Below, piece by piece: positions 7,994 to 17,831 of a stretch of DNA of 36,523 nt (the stretch's first letter is position 1; the number at the start of each line of letters is the position of its first letter). This DNA comes from Microbulbifer agarilyticus S89 (GTDB taxonomy: Bacteria > Pseudomonadota > Gammaproteobacteria > Pseudomonadales > Cellvibrionaceae), in contig NZ_AFPJ01000053.1 in assembly GCF_000220505.1 (NCBI RefSeq), positions 1 to 36,523 of the forward strand. The letters run 5' to 3'. The notes under the pieces are model-generated. The model was given only the letters and a program-made list of their open reading frames with translations. It had not been told where the DNA came from and did no database searches. A program made the translations under genes and the position numbers.

Positions 7994-8380
7994 CTATTCG
8001 ATATCCTTGGGTAACCCCGGCTCGGCCGGTTTGAGGGGCCTAGATGGTTTAGGTGGTTTGGGAGGCTTGAGCGATTCACCATCCCACATGGGTGTGCCGG
8101 TGCGAAATGCTGCGCGCGCGATCATGTGCGCACCAACGGGTACGGTGAGCAGCAAAAATAGAATCGCCGCTACCGCCCGTGCGGTGACGCCCGTATCCTG
8201 AAACAACAGTGCGACCCCCAACAGTAGCAGGCCACAGCACAGGGTCGCGCCCTTGCCGGATGTACTCATGCGCAGGTAAATATCGCGCATGCGAACCAGC
8301 CCCAGTGCTGCGGTAAAACCAAAAAAACTACCGCTGATAATGAGCAGTGCAAGCGCCCACTCAAGAATGCTCTGAATCAT
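7994..8380 (-). CDS. mrpG: Na+/H+ antiporter subunit G
   Basis: Subunit G of the multi-component Mrp cation/proton antiporter. The 128 residues have three hydrophobic segments (about 1-25, 45-65 and 70-90) and the family's signature LGLVRMRDIYLRMSTSGKGATLC. The C-terminus is an unusual Pro/Lys-rich tail (LKPPKPPKPSRPLKPAEP), longer than in many homologues and probably cytoplasmic. The start codon lies within the last codons of mrpF (20-base overlap), which indicates translational coupling. G is a small accessory subunit needed for complex stability and function in well-studied Mrp systems. Confidence 0.92.
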   Translation of the reverse strand: MIQSILEWALALLIISGSFFGFTAALGLVRMRDIYLRMSTSGKGATLCCGLLLLGVALLFQDTGVTARAVAAILFLLLTVPVGAHMIARAAFRTGTPMWDGESLKPPKPPKPSRPLKPAEPGLPKDIE

Positions 8381-8711
8381 CTATGCCCCCGTTTTCTGCG
8401 ACTTCCGGGGCGTCATCCTCGATATTCCGCTCCACAAAGCGACCGAATGCCACCGTCACCAGAAAAGCGACCAGGGCCAGGGCAATGGCCGCGTCCAAAT
8501 AGACATCGCGCCCGGAGGAAATCGCCAGTAGCGCGCAATAGGCCACCGCCAGAATATTCAGCACGTCGAGTGCTACCACGCGGTCCGCCAGTGTCGGGCC
8601 GCGCGCAATCCGATAAAAACACAGCCCCAGGGCCAGCAATAGCAACCAGGAGGCCAGCGTAATGGCCAGTGCGAGAATTGCAGAGCTGCCATCAAGAATC
8701 GCCTGTAGCAT
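8361..8711 (-). CDS. mrpF: Na+/H+ antiporter subunit F
   Basis: Subunit F of the Mrp antiporter, 116 residues with three predicted membrane helices. It has the family motif FYRIARGPTLADRVVALDVLN (about 32-52), whose acidic residues lie in the membrane region. The C-terminal tail is acidic (ERNIEDDAPEVAENGGIDDSEHS). Its ATG shares one base with the mrpE stop (TGATG), and mrpG begins inside its end, so E, F and G should be translated as a coupled set. Confidence 0.92.
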   Translation of the reverse strand: MLQAILDGSSAILALAITLASWLLLLALGLCFYRIARGPTLADRVVALDVLNILAVAYCALLAISSGRDVYLDAAIALALVAFLVTVAFGRFVERNIEDDAPEVAENGGIDDSEHS

Positions 8712-9184
8712 CAGTCAAGTGCCTCGCGAATTCTTCTCTCCAGCCCCTCACGCAATTCCTTACGAAACTGCTCCGCATCTGACGTAAACATACTGTGCAC
8801 ATACAGCAGCTTCTTTTCGTCGTCGATATCTACTACCAAAGTCCCGGGAGTCAGCGAAATGAGCTGCGATAGCAGTAACAACTGGTTTTGATCAGAAAAG
8901 TCGGTAGACACTTCCACCACACAAGGAAGCCGGTTAGACGCGGGGGCCAGCACCTCCCAGGTTGCGCGTAGTCCCGACAGCACCAGCTCTTTCAGGAAGT
9001 AGCCGATCAGTATCAGTACCTTGGGCAGGCGACGGAAATAACTATTGTTGAACTTGCGCACCGGCGACAGCGCCATCGCCAGAAAGCCAACCACCATGCC
9101 GATCACTACATTATCCAGCGTGGCATCACTGGTGAGCGCGCACCAGCTAATGGCCAACAAGATATTCATCAGAAAAAGTTGCAT
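8711..9184 (-). CDS. mrpE: Na+/H+ antiporter subunit E
   Basis: Subunit E of the Mrp complex. I place the start at the ATG giving MQLFLMNILLAISWCAL, because GGAGG sits five bases upstream; a 23-codon extension has no signal and would overlap mrpD. The resulting 157 residues match the family. Two N-terminal hydrophobic segments (1-20 and 25-40) precede a cytoplasmic domain with the conserved SLTPGTLVVDIDDEKKLLYVH (about 108-128), the hallmark of MrpE/MnhE. It starts 34 bases after mrpD. Confidence 0.92.
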   Translation of the reverse strand: MQLFLMNILLAISWCALTSDATLDNVVIGMVVGFLAMALSPVRKFNNSYFRRLPKVLILIGYFLKELVLSGLRATWEVLAPASNRLPCVVEVSTDFSDQNQLLLLSQLISLTPGTLVVDIDDEKKLLYVHSMFTSDAEQFRKELREGLERRIREALD

Positions 9185-9218
9185 TGCGCCTCCACCTGTA
9201 GATACCACCCCATTTGCG

Positions 9219-10724
9219 CTACCCGTCACGCGCCGGTAATACGGTGGCGACATAAGCGGCGGGATCTAAAAGCTCCTTCGCCGCGACTTCACAAAAGTGG
9301 ATCAGCGGTTGCGGAAACAATCCCAGTCCCAAGCTAATCGCCACCAATAGGATCGCCGGCAACATGCGCTGGACGCGCTCCGTTGCCGAGAGACTGGCCA
9401 GGGCACGCACGCCGTCCTGTGGGTGTGGTTTCCAGAATGCCTCGCTCCAAATTTTGCTCATGGAAAACAGGGTAAGTGCCCCGGTAATCAGCGCCACCGC
9501 AGCCACCCAGTAAGCGGCCTGTTCAAGACTGGCAGAAACCAACATCAGTTTGGCCCAGAAGCCCGACAGCGGCGGAAAGCCGGCAAGGCTGAACGCGGCA
9601 ATAAAGAAAACCGCGGCCAACACTGGGCTCGCACGGTATAGCCCGCCTATTTCTGCGAGCTTAAAACTACCTGCCATACGCCGCGCGGTTCCACTGATCA
9701 GCAATAAATTGGTCTTGGCAACGATGTTATGCACCATATAAAAGATCGAACCGGCCAGAGCCAGCGGGCTGAACAGCGCAAGCCCCAGCACCAGGAAGCC
9801 GATCTGACTGATAATGTGGAACGCGAGAATCTTGCGGAATTCAAATTGCGAGGCGGCACCAATTACGCCACTCAACATGGTGAGTAGTGCGGCGATCAGC
9901 AGCAGATCATGCGCGAAACGAAAGTCGGCCGGAAAGATGAGGGTAAAGGTGCGGATCAGAGCATAAACACCCACCTTGGTGAGAAGCCCGGCAAACACCG
10001 CCGTTACCGCTACCGGCGGTACGTGATAAGAAGCGGGCAGCCAGAAATACAGTGGAAACAGGGCAGCCTTGATCCCGAACGCCACAATCAACAACACCGC
10101 CAGCATATGCAGCGCTGCCGGCTGGTCCACTTCCGCGAACGCAACATGCAACGCCGCCATGTTCAGCGTCCCGGTAAGGCCGTACACCATGCCGATGGCC
10201 ATCAGCATAAACAGGGTCGACACCAGGTTAAGCGCCACATACTTGATACCGCCATCCAACTGGGCGCGCTCCCCTCCCAGGATCAGCAGTGCAAAGGAGG
10301 CAATCAGCATCACCTCAAACCACACATACAGGTTGAACAGGTCCCCGGTAACAAAGCTACCGCATACCCCGGCCAGGAGTAGCTGATAGAAACCCTGAAA
10401 GCCCAAGACTTCCCGGCGCAGGTCCACATCGGCCTGGGCGAAAATGGCGACCGCCAAGCCGACTAACCCGGCCAGTAACAACATGATGGCGCTGAGCCGG
10501 TCGACCACCAGCGAAATGCCAAACGGTGCCGGCCAGTTACCCATTTGTGCCGCGATGGTTCCCTGGTCAAGCACGCGCACAAAAATAATCACCACCACCA
10601 CAAACAGCCCAATGCAACCAGCAAGGCTGATCGCGCGGGCCTGCCGCGGCCTGCGCCGCGCCGCCATCGCCAGCAGCCCAGTGGCGATCGGTAACAGAAA
10701 CGGTAGAGCCAGTAACCAGCCCAT
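9219..10724 (-). CDS. mrpD: Na+/H+ antiporter subunit D
   Basis: Subunit D is one of the two large proton-translocating subunits, homologous to NuoL/M/N of complex I. The start used is the ATG that overlaps the mrpC stop as TGATG, with GGGGAG five bases upstream; a TTG one codon earlier is less likely. The product has 501 residues and about 14 membrane helices. With this start the conserved glutamate in NLYVWFEVMLIASF falls at E137, the position of the essential Glu in the Bacillus MrpD. The channel lysines are in AFGIKAALFPLYFWLP and AGLLTKVGVYAL. The Proton_antipo_M region spans roughly residues 125-420. Confidence 0.95.
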   Translation of the reverse strand: MGWLLALPFLLPIATGLLAMAARRRPRQARAISLAGCIGLFVVVVIIFVRVLDQGTIAAQMGNWPAPFGISLVVDRLSAIMLLLAGLVGLAVAIFAQADVDLRREVLGFQGFYQLLLAGVCGSFVTGDLFNLYVWFEVMLIASFALLILGGERAQLDGGIKYVALNLVSTLFMLMAIGMVYGLTGTLNMAALHVAFAEVDQPAALHMLAVLLIVAFGIKAALFPLYFWLPASYHVPPVAVTAVFAGLLTKVGVYALIRTFTLIFPADFRFAHDLLLIAALLTMLSGVIGAASQFEFRKILAFHIISQIGFLVLGLALFSPLALAGSIFYMVHNIVAKTNLLLISGTARRMAGSFKLAEIGGLYRASPVLAAVFFIAAFSLAGFPPLSGFWAKLMLVSASLEQAAYWVAAVALITGALTLFSMSKIWSEAFWKPHPQDGVRALASLSATERVQRMLPAILLVAISLGLGLFPQPLIHFCEVAAKELLDPAAYVATVLPARDG

Positions 10725-11092
10725 CAATGCTCCCCACTATCCGGCGGGGGTTCGGCCAAGCGCATATGGTCAGAATCGATCGTGTCCAACTCGCGGTAAC
10801 ACGCCACCACCAGTGCCAGGGTAAAGGCCAGCAATCCGAACCCGATCACGATGGCGGTGAGAATCATCGCCTGCGGCAGGGCATTGGCGACAGGCACCAC
10901 CGGTGCCTCCTGTCCTTTGGGTATCAGCGGTGGCACGGCGCGGGTCAAGCGGCCGGCGACAAAGATCACCAGGTTGGCCGCGTTGCTGAGCAGGATCAGG
11001 CCAAACAGATAACACAGGAGGTTGGCCGCCAACATGAGATACACACCGGCGGCCACCATCACGCCGATTACAAGTACGAGTGCAGACTCCAC
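10724..11092 (-). CDS. mrpC: Na+/H+ antiporter subunit C
   Basis: Subunit C is a NuoK homologue, here 122 residues with three membrane helices. The start is a GTG at 11092 reading (M)ESALVLVIGVMVAAG, two bases after the mrpB stop and five bases downstream of GAGGA. A 40-codon extension further upstream would overlap mrpB in another frame and is Cys/Trp/Arg-rich nonsense. The family features are the GVYLMLAANLLCYLFGLILLSNAANLVIF segment and ALPQAMILTAIVIGFGLLAFTLAL, which correspond to the NuoK helices. Its stop overlaps the mrpD start. Confidence 0.92.
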   Translation of the reverse strand: MESALVLVIGVMVAAGVYLMLAANLLCYLFGLILLSNAANLVIFVAGRLTRAVPPLIPKGQEAPVVPVANALPQAMILTAIVIGFGLLAFTLALVVACYRELDTIDSDHMRLAEPPPDSGEH

Positions 11093-11093
11093 C

Positions 11094-11510
11094 TCAGTCC
11101 TCCTCGATGGTGAAAAACAAAGCCAGCACCGCGCCCAGCACAGCCAGATAAATGCCGACGTCGAACAGCAGTACGGTGCTGATCGGAATCCCCTTGTCGC
11201 CGGCACCACCACCGATAAATAACCACAGGCCGGTAAACGGTGGGAAACCCTTGAGCATGCCCGGCACTGCGGATGCCAGGGAAATCAGTGCGCCGATGGC
11301 CGCAAGCTTCACCGGCGAAACCCGCAAAGCCTCGCGTGCTTCCCGCAGGCTCCAGGCGAGCGCATACAGCACGAAAGCTGCAGATGCGATCAACCCGGCA
11401 ATAAAGCCGCCACCGGGCAAATTGTGCCCACGCATCAGCATGTAAACGGAAAACAGGAGAATAAGCGCGACCAGTAAACGCGTCGCACCCTGCAATATGA
11501 GGGAGATCAT
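11094..11510 (-). CDS. mrpB: Na+/H+ antiporter subunit B
   Basis: Subunit B (MnhB domain) is 138 residues with four predicted membrane helices. It has the conserved start [25 protein letters not shown] (about 16-40), in which HNLPGGGF is the family signature. The ATG overlaps the mrpA stop (ATGA) and AGGAG lies five bases upstream. The separate mrpA and mrpB genes make this a group 1 seven-gene operon, not the group 2 type with a fused A/B. Confidence 0.93.
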   Translation of the reverse strand: MISLILQGATRLLVALILLFSVYMLMRGHNLPGGGFIAGLIASAAFVLYALAWSLREAREALRVSPVKLAAIGALISLASAVPGMLKGFPPFTGLWLFIGGGAGDKGIPISTVLLFDVGIYLAVLGAVLALFFTIEED

Positions 11511-13816
11511 GCCCGCTCCTCTTTTGCTGCGGCGATCGGCACCCGCGGTTTGAGTTTGCGGCGCAACAGGGCCGCGGCACCGACCGCCGCCACCAGCACC
11601 ACCACCACCTCGCCAAAGGTATCCAGTGCACGGAAGTCCACCAGAATAACGTTGACGATATTGCGCCCGAACGCTTCCGGGACTGAGGCCAGCTCAAAGT
11701 ACTCTTTGGTAGGGCTGATGAGTGGCTGCTGTAGCACCGCGAGTAACGTGAGGCACACCGTGGTGCCGACCGACACCGCCAGTAGCGCATCGACAAAGCG
11801 CACTCTTCTTCCGCTCACCTCGGTGGAATGCGGCAGTCGATGCAGCGTCATCGCTACCAGCACCAGAAATAGGGTCTCCACCAGCAACTGGGTAATGGCA
11901 ACATCCGGCGCACCGAAGAACAGGAAGATCAAGGCGATGCCGACTCCCATACCACCCAGGCTACAAATTGCCGTCAGCGGCGCTCGACAGCCAATGGCCA
12001 CCAGGGAGCCGGCAAATACCAGCGCCATTGCCGCCCACTCCTTCACCGTCAGCCGCTCCCAATCCACATCCATGTCGAAGCCGCCACTGCGCATCAGCCC
12101 CCACAGGAGTAATACCGAGGTCACCGCAAATACGGCGGCAAGATATTGCTTGAGAATGCCGTGCTGGATATGGCGGGTGTGTACACCCGCGGCCCACTTG
12201 AATGCATTCAGGCCGCGATCCCACTGGGTGTCGGAATTTCGCGGCAGCCAGTTGGCAATGCGGTTAAGCAAGGCGCGAATGTTCGGTTGCAAATAAAACG
12301 CCAGCACACCAAGCGCGAAGGTAGTAATACTCATCACCAGTGGAAGATTGATACCGTGCCACAGCTTCAGTACCACCGTTTCTTCCTGCCCCATAGTGGC
12401 GGTTACCGCAGGGCCCACCAAAGTGGTGGCGACCAGCGATGGCGCCAGCCCGAAAGTCAAGCCGAGTAGTGCCATGACCAGCGGGCTGATCCACAACCCC
12501 GGAGGCGCCTCGCGTACCGACTGTAGTTTTTCCGGGAGGCGCCCCCAGAAGGGACGCAACGCAACGGTGGCGGCAATGGCCACCATCAATGCATTGGCAA
12601 ACACCGCCGCCCAGGCAACAAAAGTGGGCTCCTCGGCAATTGCCAGCGCGCCCTCGTACTTCAGTTCTTTGCCAATAAAGCCAAGAAACGGCGGGAAGCC
12701 CGCCATGGAAAAACCAGCGGCCGCGGCAATCCCAAAGGTGATTGGCATGCGCTTGCCCAAACCGCCGAGCGAGGTCAGCTCCCGGGTGCCGGTCTGATGG
12801 TCGATAATCCCCACCACCATAAATAGCGCCGCCTTGTAGAAAGAATGTACCAGGATGAACGTGATGGCCGCGGCAATGGCAACGCTGGCCTCGGAGCCAA
12901 GGAACATCACCAGGATGCCCAGTGCGACCACCGTGGTGTAGGCGAGTGCGAGTTTCAGGTCTGTCTGGCGCATGGCCAGGATAGCGGCGATCACCGCCGT
13001 CAACGCACCGACGATATTGAGCGTCAACAACCAGACATCACTGCCGCCCAACACCGGGCACATACGTGCGAGCAGGTAGATACCCGCCTTGACCATGGTG
13101 GCGGAATGCAAATAAGCGCTGACCGGGGTGGGCGCCGCCATGGCATTGGGTAACCAAAAGTGAAAGGGTAGTTGTGCAGATTTGGTGAAGGCACCGATCA
13201 GCACAAGAATCACAATCGGTAGGTACAGCGGGTGAGCCTGCACCTGCTGTTTCGCGACCAGTACCTCGGTGAAGTTGTAGCTACCGACAATCATTCCCAG
13301 CAGCAGTAACCCCGCCAGTAGCGCAAGCCCACCCATGGCGGTTATCAGCAAGGCCTGTAATGCGGAGCGGCGTGCAGAGGCTTTTTCGTGGTTAAAACCA
13401 ATCAACAGGTAGCTGGCGATGGTGGTAATTTCCCAGAACACAAACAGCGTAATGAGATTGCCGGCGAGCACCAGGCCCAGCATGCCAAGCATAAACAGGA
13501 GGAGATAAAAGAAAAAACGCTGAATCAGCGGGTGACCCCGCAGATAAAACTTGGCGTACAGCGCCACAAAGAAACCGACACCACTGATCAGCAGGCCGAA
13601 CAGCAGGCTTAAACCGTCAATCAGGAAATTCAGCTCAACGCCAAGACTTGGAATCCAACTGATGCCAAACACAATTGGCGCGTGCTCCCGCACTGGGCCG
13701 ATCATTGACAGCAGCCAGAGCGTGACCCCGAGGGGAAAAGCCAGTAGCACCAGCGACCAAATACGTTCGCCCCACCCTGTGGGCGGCTGGTCGCCGGAGT
13801 GCACCTCCGTATCCAT
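11507..13816 (-). CDS. mrpA: Na+/H+ antiporter subunit A
   Basis: Subunit A is the largest subunit, a NuoL homologue extended at the C-terminus. I start at the ATG at 13816 (769 residues); a GTG one codon earlier is equally possible and no strong SD is present. The NuoL-like part contains [18 protein letters not shown] with the conserved glutamate (about E129), [16 protein letters not shown] with the transport lysine, and the MVKAGIYLL lysine. The C-terminal ~200 residues (from about 590) hold extra helices equivalent to MbhE/NuoJ-like segments, including [15 protein letters not shown] and [19 protein letters not shown]. The complex exchanges cytoplasmic Na+ (or K+) for H+ and supports salt and alkali tolerance. 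Confidence 0.94.
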   Translation of the reverse strand: MDTEVHSGDQPPTGWGERIWSLVLLAFPLGVTLWLLSMIGPVREHAPIVFGISWIPSLGVELNFLIDGLSLLFGLLISGVGFFVALYAKFYLRGHPLIQRFFFYLLLFMLGMLGLVLAGNLITLFVFWEITTIASYLLIGFNHEKASARRSALQALLITAMGGLALLAGLLLLGMIVGSYNFTEVLVAKQQVQAHPLYLPIVILVLIGAFTKSAQLPFHFWLPNAMAAPTPVSAYLHSATMVKAGIYLLARMCPVLGGSDVWLLTLNIVGALTAVIAAILAMRQTDLKLALAYTTVVALGILVMFLGSEASVAIAAAITFILVHSFYKAALFMVVGIIDHQTGTRELTSLGGLGKRMPITFGIAAAAGFSMAGFPPFLGFIGKELKYEGALAIAEEPTFVAWAAVFANALMVAIAATVALRPFWGRLPEKLQSVREAPPGLWISPLVMALLGLTFGLAPSLVATTLVGPAVTATMGQEETVVLKLWHGINLPLVMSITTFALGVLAFYLQPNIRALLNRIANWLPRNSDTQWDRGLNAFKWAAGVHTRHIQHGILKQYLAAVFAVTSVLLLWGLMRSGGFDMDVDWERLTVKEWAAMALVFAGSLVAIGCRAPLTAICSLGGMGVGIALIFLFFGAPDVAITQLLVETLFLVLVAMTLHRLPHSTEVSGRRVRFVDALLAVSVGTTVCLTLLAVLQQPLISPTKEYFELASVPEAFGRNIVNVILVDFRALDTFGEVVVVLVAAVGAAALLRRKLKPRVPIAAAKEERA

Positions 13817-13919
13817 CACTTGTTTACAACATCCATGTCAGCGGCGCAGGGTTTTTCCGAACTGTGTTACCGCGCTGTGCCGCCGCATTACTCCATGAGG
13901 AAAATTTTTGCGTGGGGCA

Positions 13920-13925
13920 AGTATA
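13920..13925 (-). promoter_or_regulatory. candidate -10 box for the mrp operon
   Basis: On the minus strand TATACT (5 of 6 to consensus) lies about 104 bases upstream of mrpA. No good -35 hexamer is found at 16-18 bases, so an activator or a different sigma factor would be needed. It is the best hexamer in the 146-base gap between mrpA and the M16 protease gene. Confidence 0.3.
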
Positions 13926-13962
13926 GACGCGGGCTGGCGTTCTCCTTTTTACCGCGCGCTGA

Positions 13963-16884
13963 TCAGTCTTGCGGTGGCGAGTGCAATTTGGCGAGTTCTT
14001 CCTTTTTCAGCAGCTTCACGTTGAACAGCTTGAGATCCTCCAGCCGCTGCAATTGCGTCGCCTCATCCCCCACCACTACCCAGATCATCGAGTCTGGCAG
14101 CATGTAGGTCTCGGCAATTTTCTGCACCTTGGGAATCGTCATCGCCTTGGCCACCGCTTCGCGCTCGCGCACAAAGTCTGCCGGCCAGCCGAACTCGCTC
14201 ATACTCTCCAGCAGGCCGAGCTTGGCACCGGAGGTTTCAAACGCGCGCGCGTTACTGCGAATCAGGAAGGATTTCGAGGTCTGCAGATCCTCCTCGGAAT
14301 AGGTAGGCCCGTACTCCTTCAGCACCTCGTTAATCAACTGTACTGATTCCGCAGTGACATTGGCGCGCACGCCACTGCCGATGGTGAACTGCCCTTCGTG
14401 CTTGTTCCCGGAAATACTGGAACTGATGCCATAGGTGTAGCCCTTACCCTCGCGCAGCAACTGGGTCAGGCGCGAGGCAAAGCCACCGCCACCGAGGATG
14501 TAATTGGTGAATACCGCCGGATAATAGTCTTCCGATACCACCGGCATCGCCATGCGCCCAATACGCAGCACCGACTGCTTGGAGCCGGGTACATCGATAA
14601 AGTAGATGCCGGGCTCCGCGGGTTCAGATTTCGGATTGGGTACTTCCACCGCTTTCGCCGGCCACTGCCTGGCCAGCTGTTCCGCAGTGGCCATAAAGTC
14701 CGCCTGCTGGATATCCCCCACCACATGGGCGCGGGCCACCGAGGGTGACAGGTAGCTGTTGTAGTAGGCTTTGAGGTCGTCCATGGTAATCGCAGTTACG
14801 GATTCCTCGGTGCCCAGGCCACTGTAGCCGCGGATGTTGTCTTTGCCGTGGAGCAGGCGGGCAAAGTTCTTGCCAGCGATCGCGTTGGGCTCGCCCTCCG
14901 CCTGTTTGATCTGGCTGATGACGCCCTTCTTCGCCAGCACCAGCTCCTTCTCATCCCAGCGCGGTTCCAGCAGCATTTCCTGCATCAACGCGAACACCTC
15001 GTTGAAGTTGCGCGCCAGGGTGGTCACATCAACGCGGAAAGTATCCTGCCCGGAATAAATACCGATACCGGCACCGAGTTTTTGGATGGCGGTTTCCAGC
15101 TCTTCCGGGGTACGATTTTTGGTACCGCGGCCCATCAGTATCGCGGTGAGGTTGGCCACACCGGTTTTATCGATACGCTCCTGCAACTGGCCACCGTCCA
15201 TCACCAGGCTGAAACGCACCGTGGGCACTTCACTATTTTCGATGCCCAGAACTTCGATGCCATTACCCAGCTTGCCGCGCCAGACATCCGGCACCGCGGG
15301 CTCCGCCGGTTCGCCATATTCCGGCTCCTTGGAGCGGTCAAACGTCGACGGCGTTTTCTCGAATTCGGTGCTGCCGGAGGCATCAAACTGCGCCTCGGCA
15401 CCGGCGACCAACTCCTCTTCCACCACTTGTGCAGCGACAGAGTTCGCCAGCGCCAGGTTCTTTTCACCGCGCGGCACAAAGCTCGTGGCAATATAGGGCT
15501 TACCCTTGATGTATTTCTCGTACACGCGGACCACATCTTCCGAAGTGACCGCCAGCAGGCGTGCAATGTCCTGGCTTACATAGCCCGGGTCATCGGCATA
15601 AATCTGGTACTGCGCCAGCTGGAAGGCCTTGCCCACCACACTGGATAGACTGTTGTAGAAGCCAACCTCCTGGCCCGCCTTGATCCGCTCCAGGTCTTCC
15701 TCGGATATGCCCTCTTTTTCAAACAGCGCAAAGCTCTTTTCAATGCCCGCGTAAATCGGGTCCAGCGCACCACCGGCAAACGCCTGTGTCTTGAGCTGCA
15801 TCTGCCCGGCCAACTCCGATTCATAGGGGTACATGGAAACACCCGGAGTCAATTGCTCTTCTTCCACCAGCACCCGGTACAGGGGCGCACGCTTGCCAAC
15901 AGAAAGGTAATTCGCGAGTACCGCCAGTGGATAACTGTCGGCGTCGTAGCGGGGCACGGTGGGCCAGGCCATGGTGAGCTGTGGCTGGCGGGCAAAATTG
16001 TCTTCGTAATACAGGCGCTTGGTTTCCTTCAGGGTCACCGGCTGCTTGGCTGCGCGCTCCACCGGCTCGCCCTTGGGAATCTCATCGAAATACTTATGCA
16101 CCAGCTTGCGGGCCTGCTCCGGGTCAAAATCCCCGGATACCACCAGGGTCACATTGTTCGGCACATACCAGCGCCGGAAAAACGTCTTCACATCATCCAG
16201 CGTGGCATTGCCCACATCTTCCAGCGAACCAATTACCTGCCAGCTGTAGGGATGCCCTTCCGGGTAGAGGTTGCTGTCGATTACATACTGGGTGTGGCCG
16301 TAAGGGCGGTTATCCACACCCTGGCGCTTCTCGTTCTTCACCACCTGCTTTTCTTTCGCCAGCACCGGGTCGGTCACCGTATTGATAAACCAGCCCAGCT
16401 TGTCCGCCTCCGCCCACAACATTTTTTCCAGCGCGTCTTTCGGCACCGTCTGGTAGTAATTAGTGACATCCCGCGAAGTAGAACCGTTGGCACCGGAACC
16501 ACCGATGCGCGCACTCATCGCATCCAGCCCGCCTTTGCCCAGGTTCTCGGACTCTAAAAACAGCAGGTGCTCGAACAAATGCGCAAAGCCGGTACGCCCC
16601 TCTACCTCGCGCGCCGACCCCACATGGGCGGTAAGCGATACCGCTACCACCGGATCGGAGCGGTCTATGTGGAAGACCACATTGAGGCCGTTATCCAGCT
16701 GGAATTGCTCGTATTCGATGGAGAAATCGGGTTTGGCGTCCCCCTGCGCCTGCTCATTCGGCGCAGCTTTACTTTGGGACTTAGGCGTGGGTTCGGTCTC
16801 GGAGCGGTCACAGCCAACGAGACCCAAGGTAGGTATTAAAATTGCTGTAGACAGCGCCAGGGTGGCAGTGAGGTGGCGGAGCAT
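13963..16884 (-). CDS. M16 family zinc metalloprotease lipoprotein
   Basis: A 973-residue double M16 (pitrilysin/insulinase) protein. The N-terminus is a lipoprotein signal ending LGLVGC (C25), followed by a polar linker, so the enzyme is anchored in the periplasm, probably to the outer membrane. The first M16 unit has the inverted zinc motif HLFEH (H102-H106) and the distal Glu in VVKNEKR (E185), 79 residues after it, as the family requires. The second unit (from about residue 540, VWRGKLGNGIEVLG) lacks HxxEH (it reads GVANLTAILMGRG), as in two-unit proteases whose second half only shapes the chamber. AGGAA six bases before the ATG supports the start. Substrate unknown, presumably small peptides. 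The gene is monocistronic. Confidence 0.92.
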   Translation of the reverse strand: MLRHLTATLALSTAILIPTLGLVGCDRSETEPTPKSQSKAAPNEQAQGDAKPDFSIEYEQFQLDNGLNVVFHIDRSDPVVAVSLTAHVGSAREVEGRTGFAHLFEHLLFLESENLGKGGLDAMSARIGGSGANGSTSRDVTNYYQTVPKDALEKMLWAEADKLGWFINTVTDPVLAKEKQVVKNEKRQGVDNRPYGHTQYVIDSNLYPEGHPYSWQVIGSLEDVGNATLDDVKTFFRRWYVPNNVTLVVSGDFDPEQARKLVHKYFDEIPKGEPVERAAKQPVTLKETKRLYYEDNFARQPQLTMAWPTVPRYDADSYPLAVLANYLSVGKRAPLYRVLVEEEQLTPGVSMYPYESELAGQMQLKTQAFAGGALDPIYAGIEKSFALFEKEGISEEDLERIKAGQEVGFYNSLSSVVGKAFQLAQYQIYADDPGYVSQDIARLLAVTSEDVVRVYEKYIKGKPYIATSFVPRGEKNLALANSVAAQVVEEELVAGAEAQFDASGSTEFEKTPSTFDRSKEPEYGEPAEPAVPDVWRGKLGNGIEVLGIENSEVPTVRFSLVMDGGQLQERIDKTGVANLTAILMGRGTKNRTPEELETAIQKLGAGIGIYSGQDTFRVDVTTLARNFNEVFALMQEMLLEPRWDEKELVLAKKGVISQIKQAEGEPNAIAGKNFARLLHGKDNIRGYSGLGTEESVTAITMDDLKAYYNSYLSPSVARAHVVGDIQQADFMATAEQLARQWPAKAVEVPNPKSEPAEPGIYFIDVPGSKQSVLRIGRMAMPVVSEDYYPAVFTNYILGGGGFASRLTQLLREGKGYTYGISSSISGNKHEGQFTIGSGVRANVTAESVQLINEVLKEYGPTYSEEDLQTSKSFLIRSNARAFETSGAKLGLLESMSEFGWPADFVREREAVAKAMTIPKVQKIAETYMLPDSMIWVVVGDEATQLQRLEDLKLFNVKLLKKEELAKLHSPPQD

Positions 16885-17096
16885 TGGGCGTTCCTGTGCA
16901 TTGTTATGTAAAGGAAGATAGCAGGAGGAGAGGGGTCGACAACCCGAAACTCGCTGGCATCGCTACCGCATTGGCCACGCCCGGCGAATGCAGCAACAAA
17001 TTGTCTGTTACGCTGTTAACTGCAATCAGCTCATTGCCCAGGCAGGGGTTCCATCAGCCGTCAGTTATCGCTACACAAGGTCAGACTTGTATCAGG

Positions 17097-17591
17097 ATGA
17101 GTTTTTCCAACGTCACTAACTTTTTCGCAAGCCGCCACTGGCGCGTCAAGGTACGTTTACAAATTGAAAAGCATGATGTCGCCATTGCTTGCCGGATCAG
17201 CCTGCTTCTTTGTCTGTCGAACTTGGCCGGCTGCGCCACTACTACGGCGTTGAGCTGCAAACCGAGCGAACAATTGCAGATTCACGATCAACTTTTCTTC
17301 GGCACGGAAACACTCACTGGTGAGGTATCGGACGCTGAATGGCGCGACTTCCTTGTCGACGTGGTATCACCACGCTTCCCCGTCGGCTTTACGGTACTTT
17401 CAGGCAGGGGACAGTGGCGCAGCGGTAGCGGCGAGATTGTGCGCGAACGCAGCCATGTCCTGTTGCTGGTACATCGGCAAACAGCGGTGTTCGATTCCGC
17501 CGTGGAAGAGCTTGTGGATATCTACAAGCGACGTTTCCAACAGGAGTCGGTGCTGCGGGTGCGCAGCCCGGTGTGCGTTTCCCTACTTTAA
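17097..17591 (+). CDS. DUF3574-like lipoprotein
   Basis: The C-terminal ~100 residues match the DUF3574 pattern: LFFGTE, then VSDAEWRDFLVDVVSPRFP, GFTVLSGRGQW, ERSHVLLLVH and YKRRFQQESVLRV. A hydrophobic stretch ending SNLAGC suggests a lipoprotein. From the ATG used here the cysteine is at position 46, leaving an unusually long n-region of about 26 residues (MSFSNVTNFFASRHWRV...). No SD supports this ATG, and the frame is open further upstream to about 16884. The true start may be a rare codon nearer the hydrophobic stretch. Function unknown. It stands alone, divergent from the M16 protease gene. Confidence 0.7.
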   Translation: MSFSNVTNFFASRHWRVKVRLQIEKHDVAIACRISLLLCLSNLAGCATTTALSCKPSEQLQIHDQLFFGTETLTGEVSDAEWRDFLVDVVSPRFPVGFTVLSGRGQWRSGSGEIVRERSHVLLLVHRQTAVFDSAVEELVDIYKRRFQQESVLRVRSPVCVSLL

Positions 17592-17831
17592 TTTTTACGC
17601 CACCTTCTCCATATTCCAGCACCCGTTGTTTCGAACTGCCAGAAACTGACACTAATCCTTTAAATCCAGTCACCTTCAGCCCCTTCGGCCGACCGCAGCT
17701 GCCGTTCGGCTCACCGACGCTTATCCGGCCGGACCTTCGTTTTACCCCCATTTTCAGCAATTTCATCGACGCCAGGCATCCAAATCAATATTTATGTGCA
17801 TCAATACTCCAAATTTCAGGAGAATTGACTT

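Noticed and set aside
9185-9253. N-terminal extension of mrpE
   Set aside because: The extension overlaps mrpD, has no SD, and the internal ATG has GGAGG at ideal spacing and gives the family-like start.
11093-11212. N-terminal extension of mrpC
   Set aside because: It overlaps mrpB in another frame and is Cys/Trp/Arg-rich; the GTG after the mrpB stop with GAGGA is the natural start.
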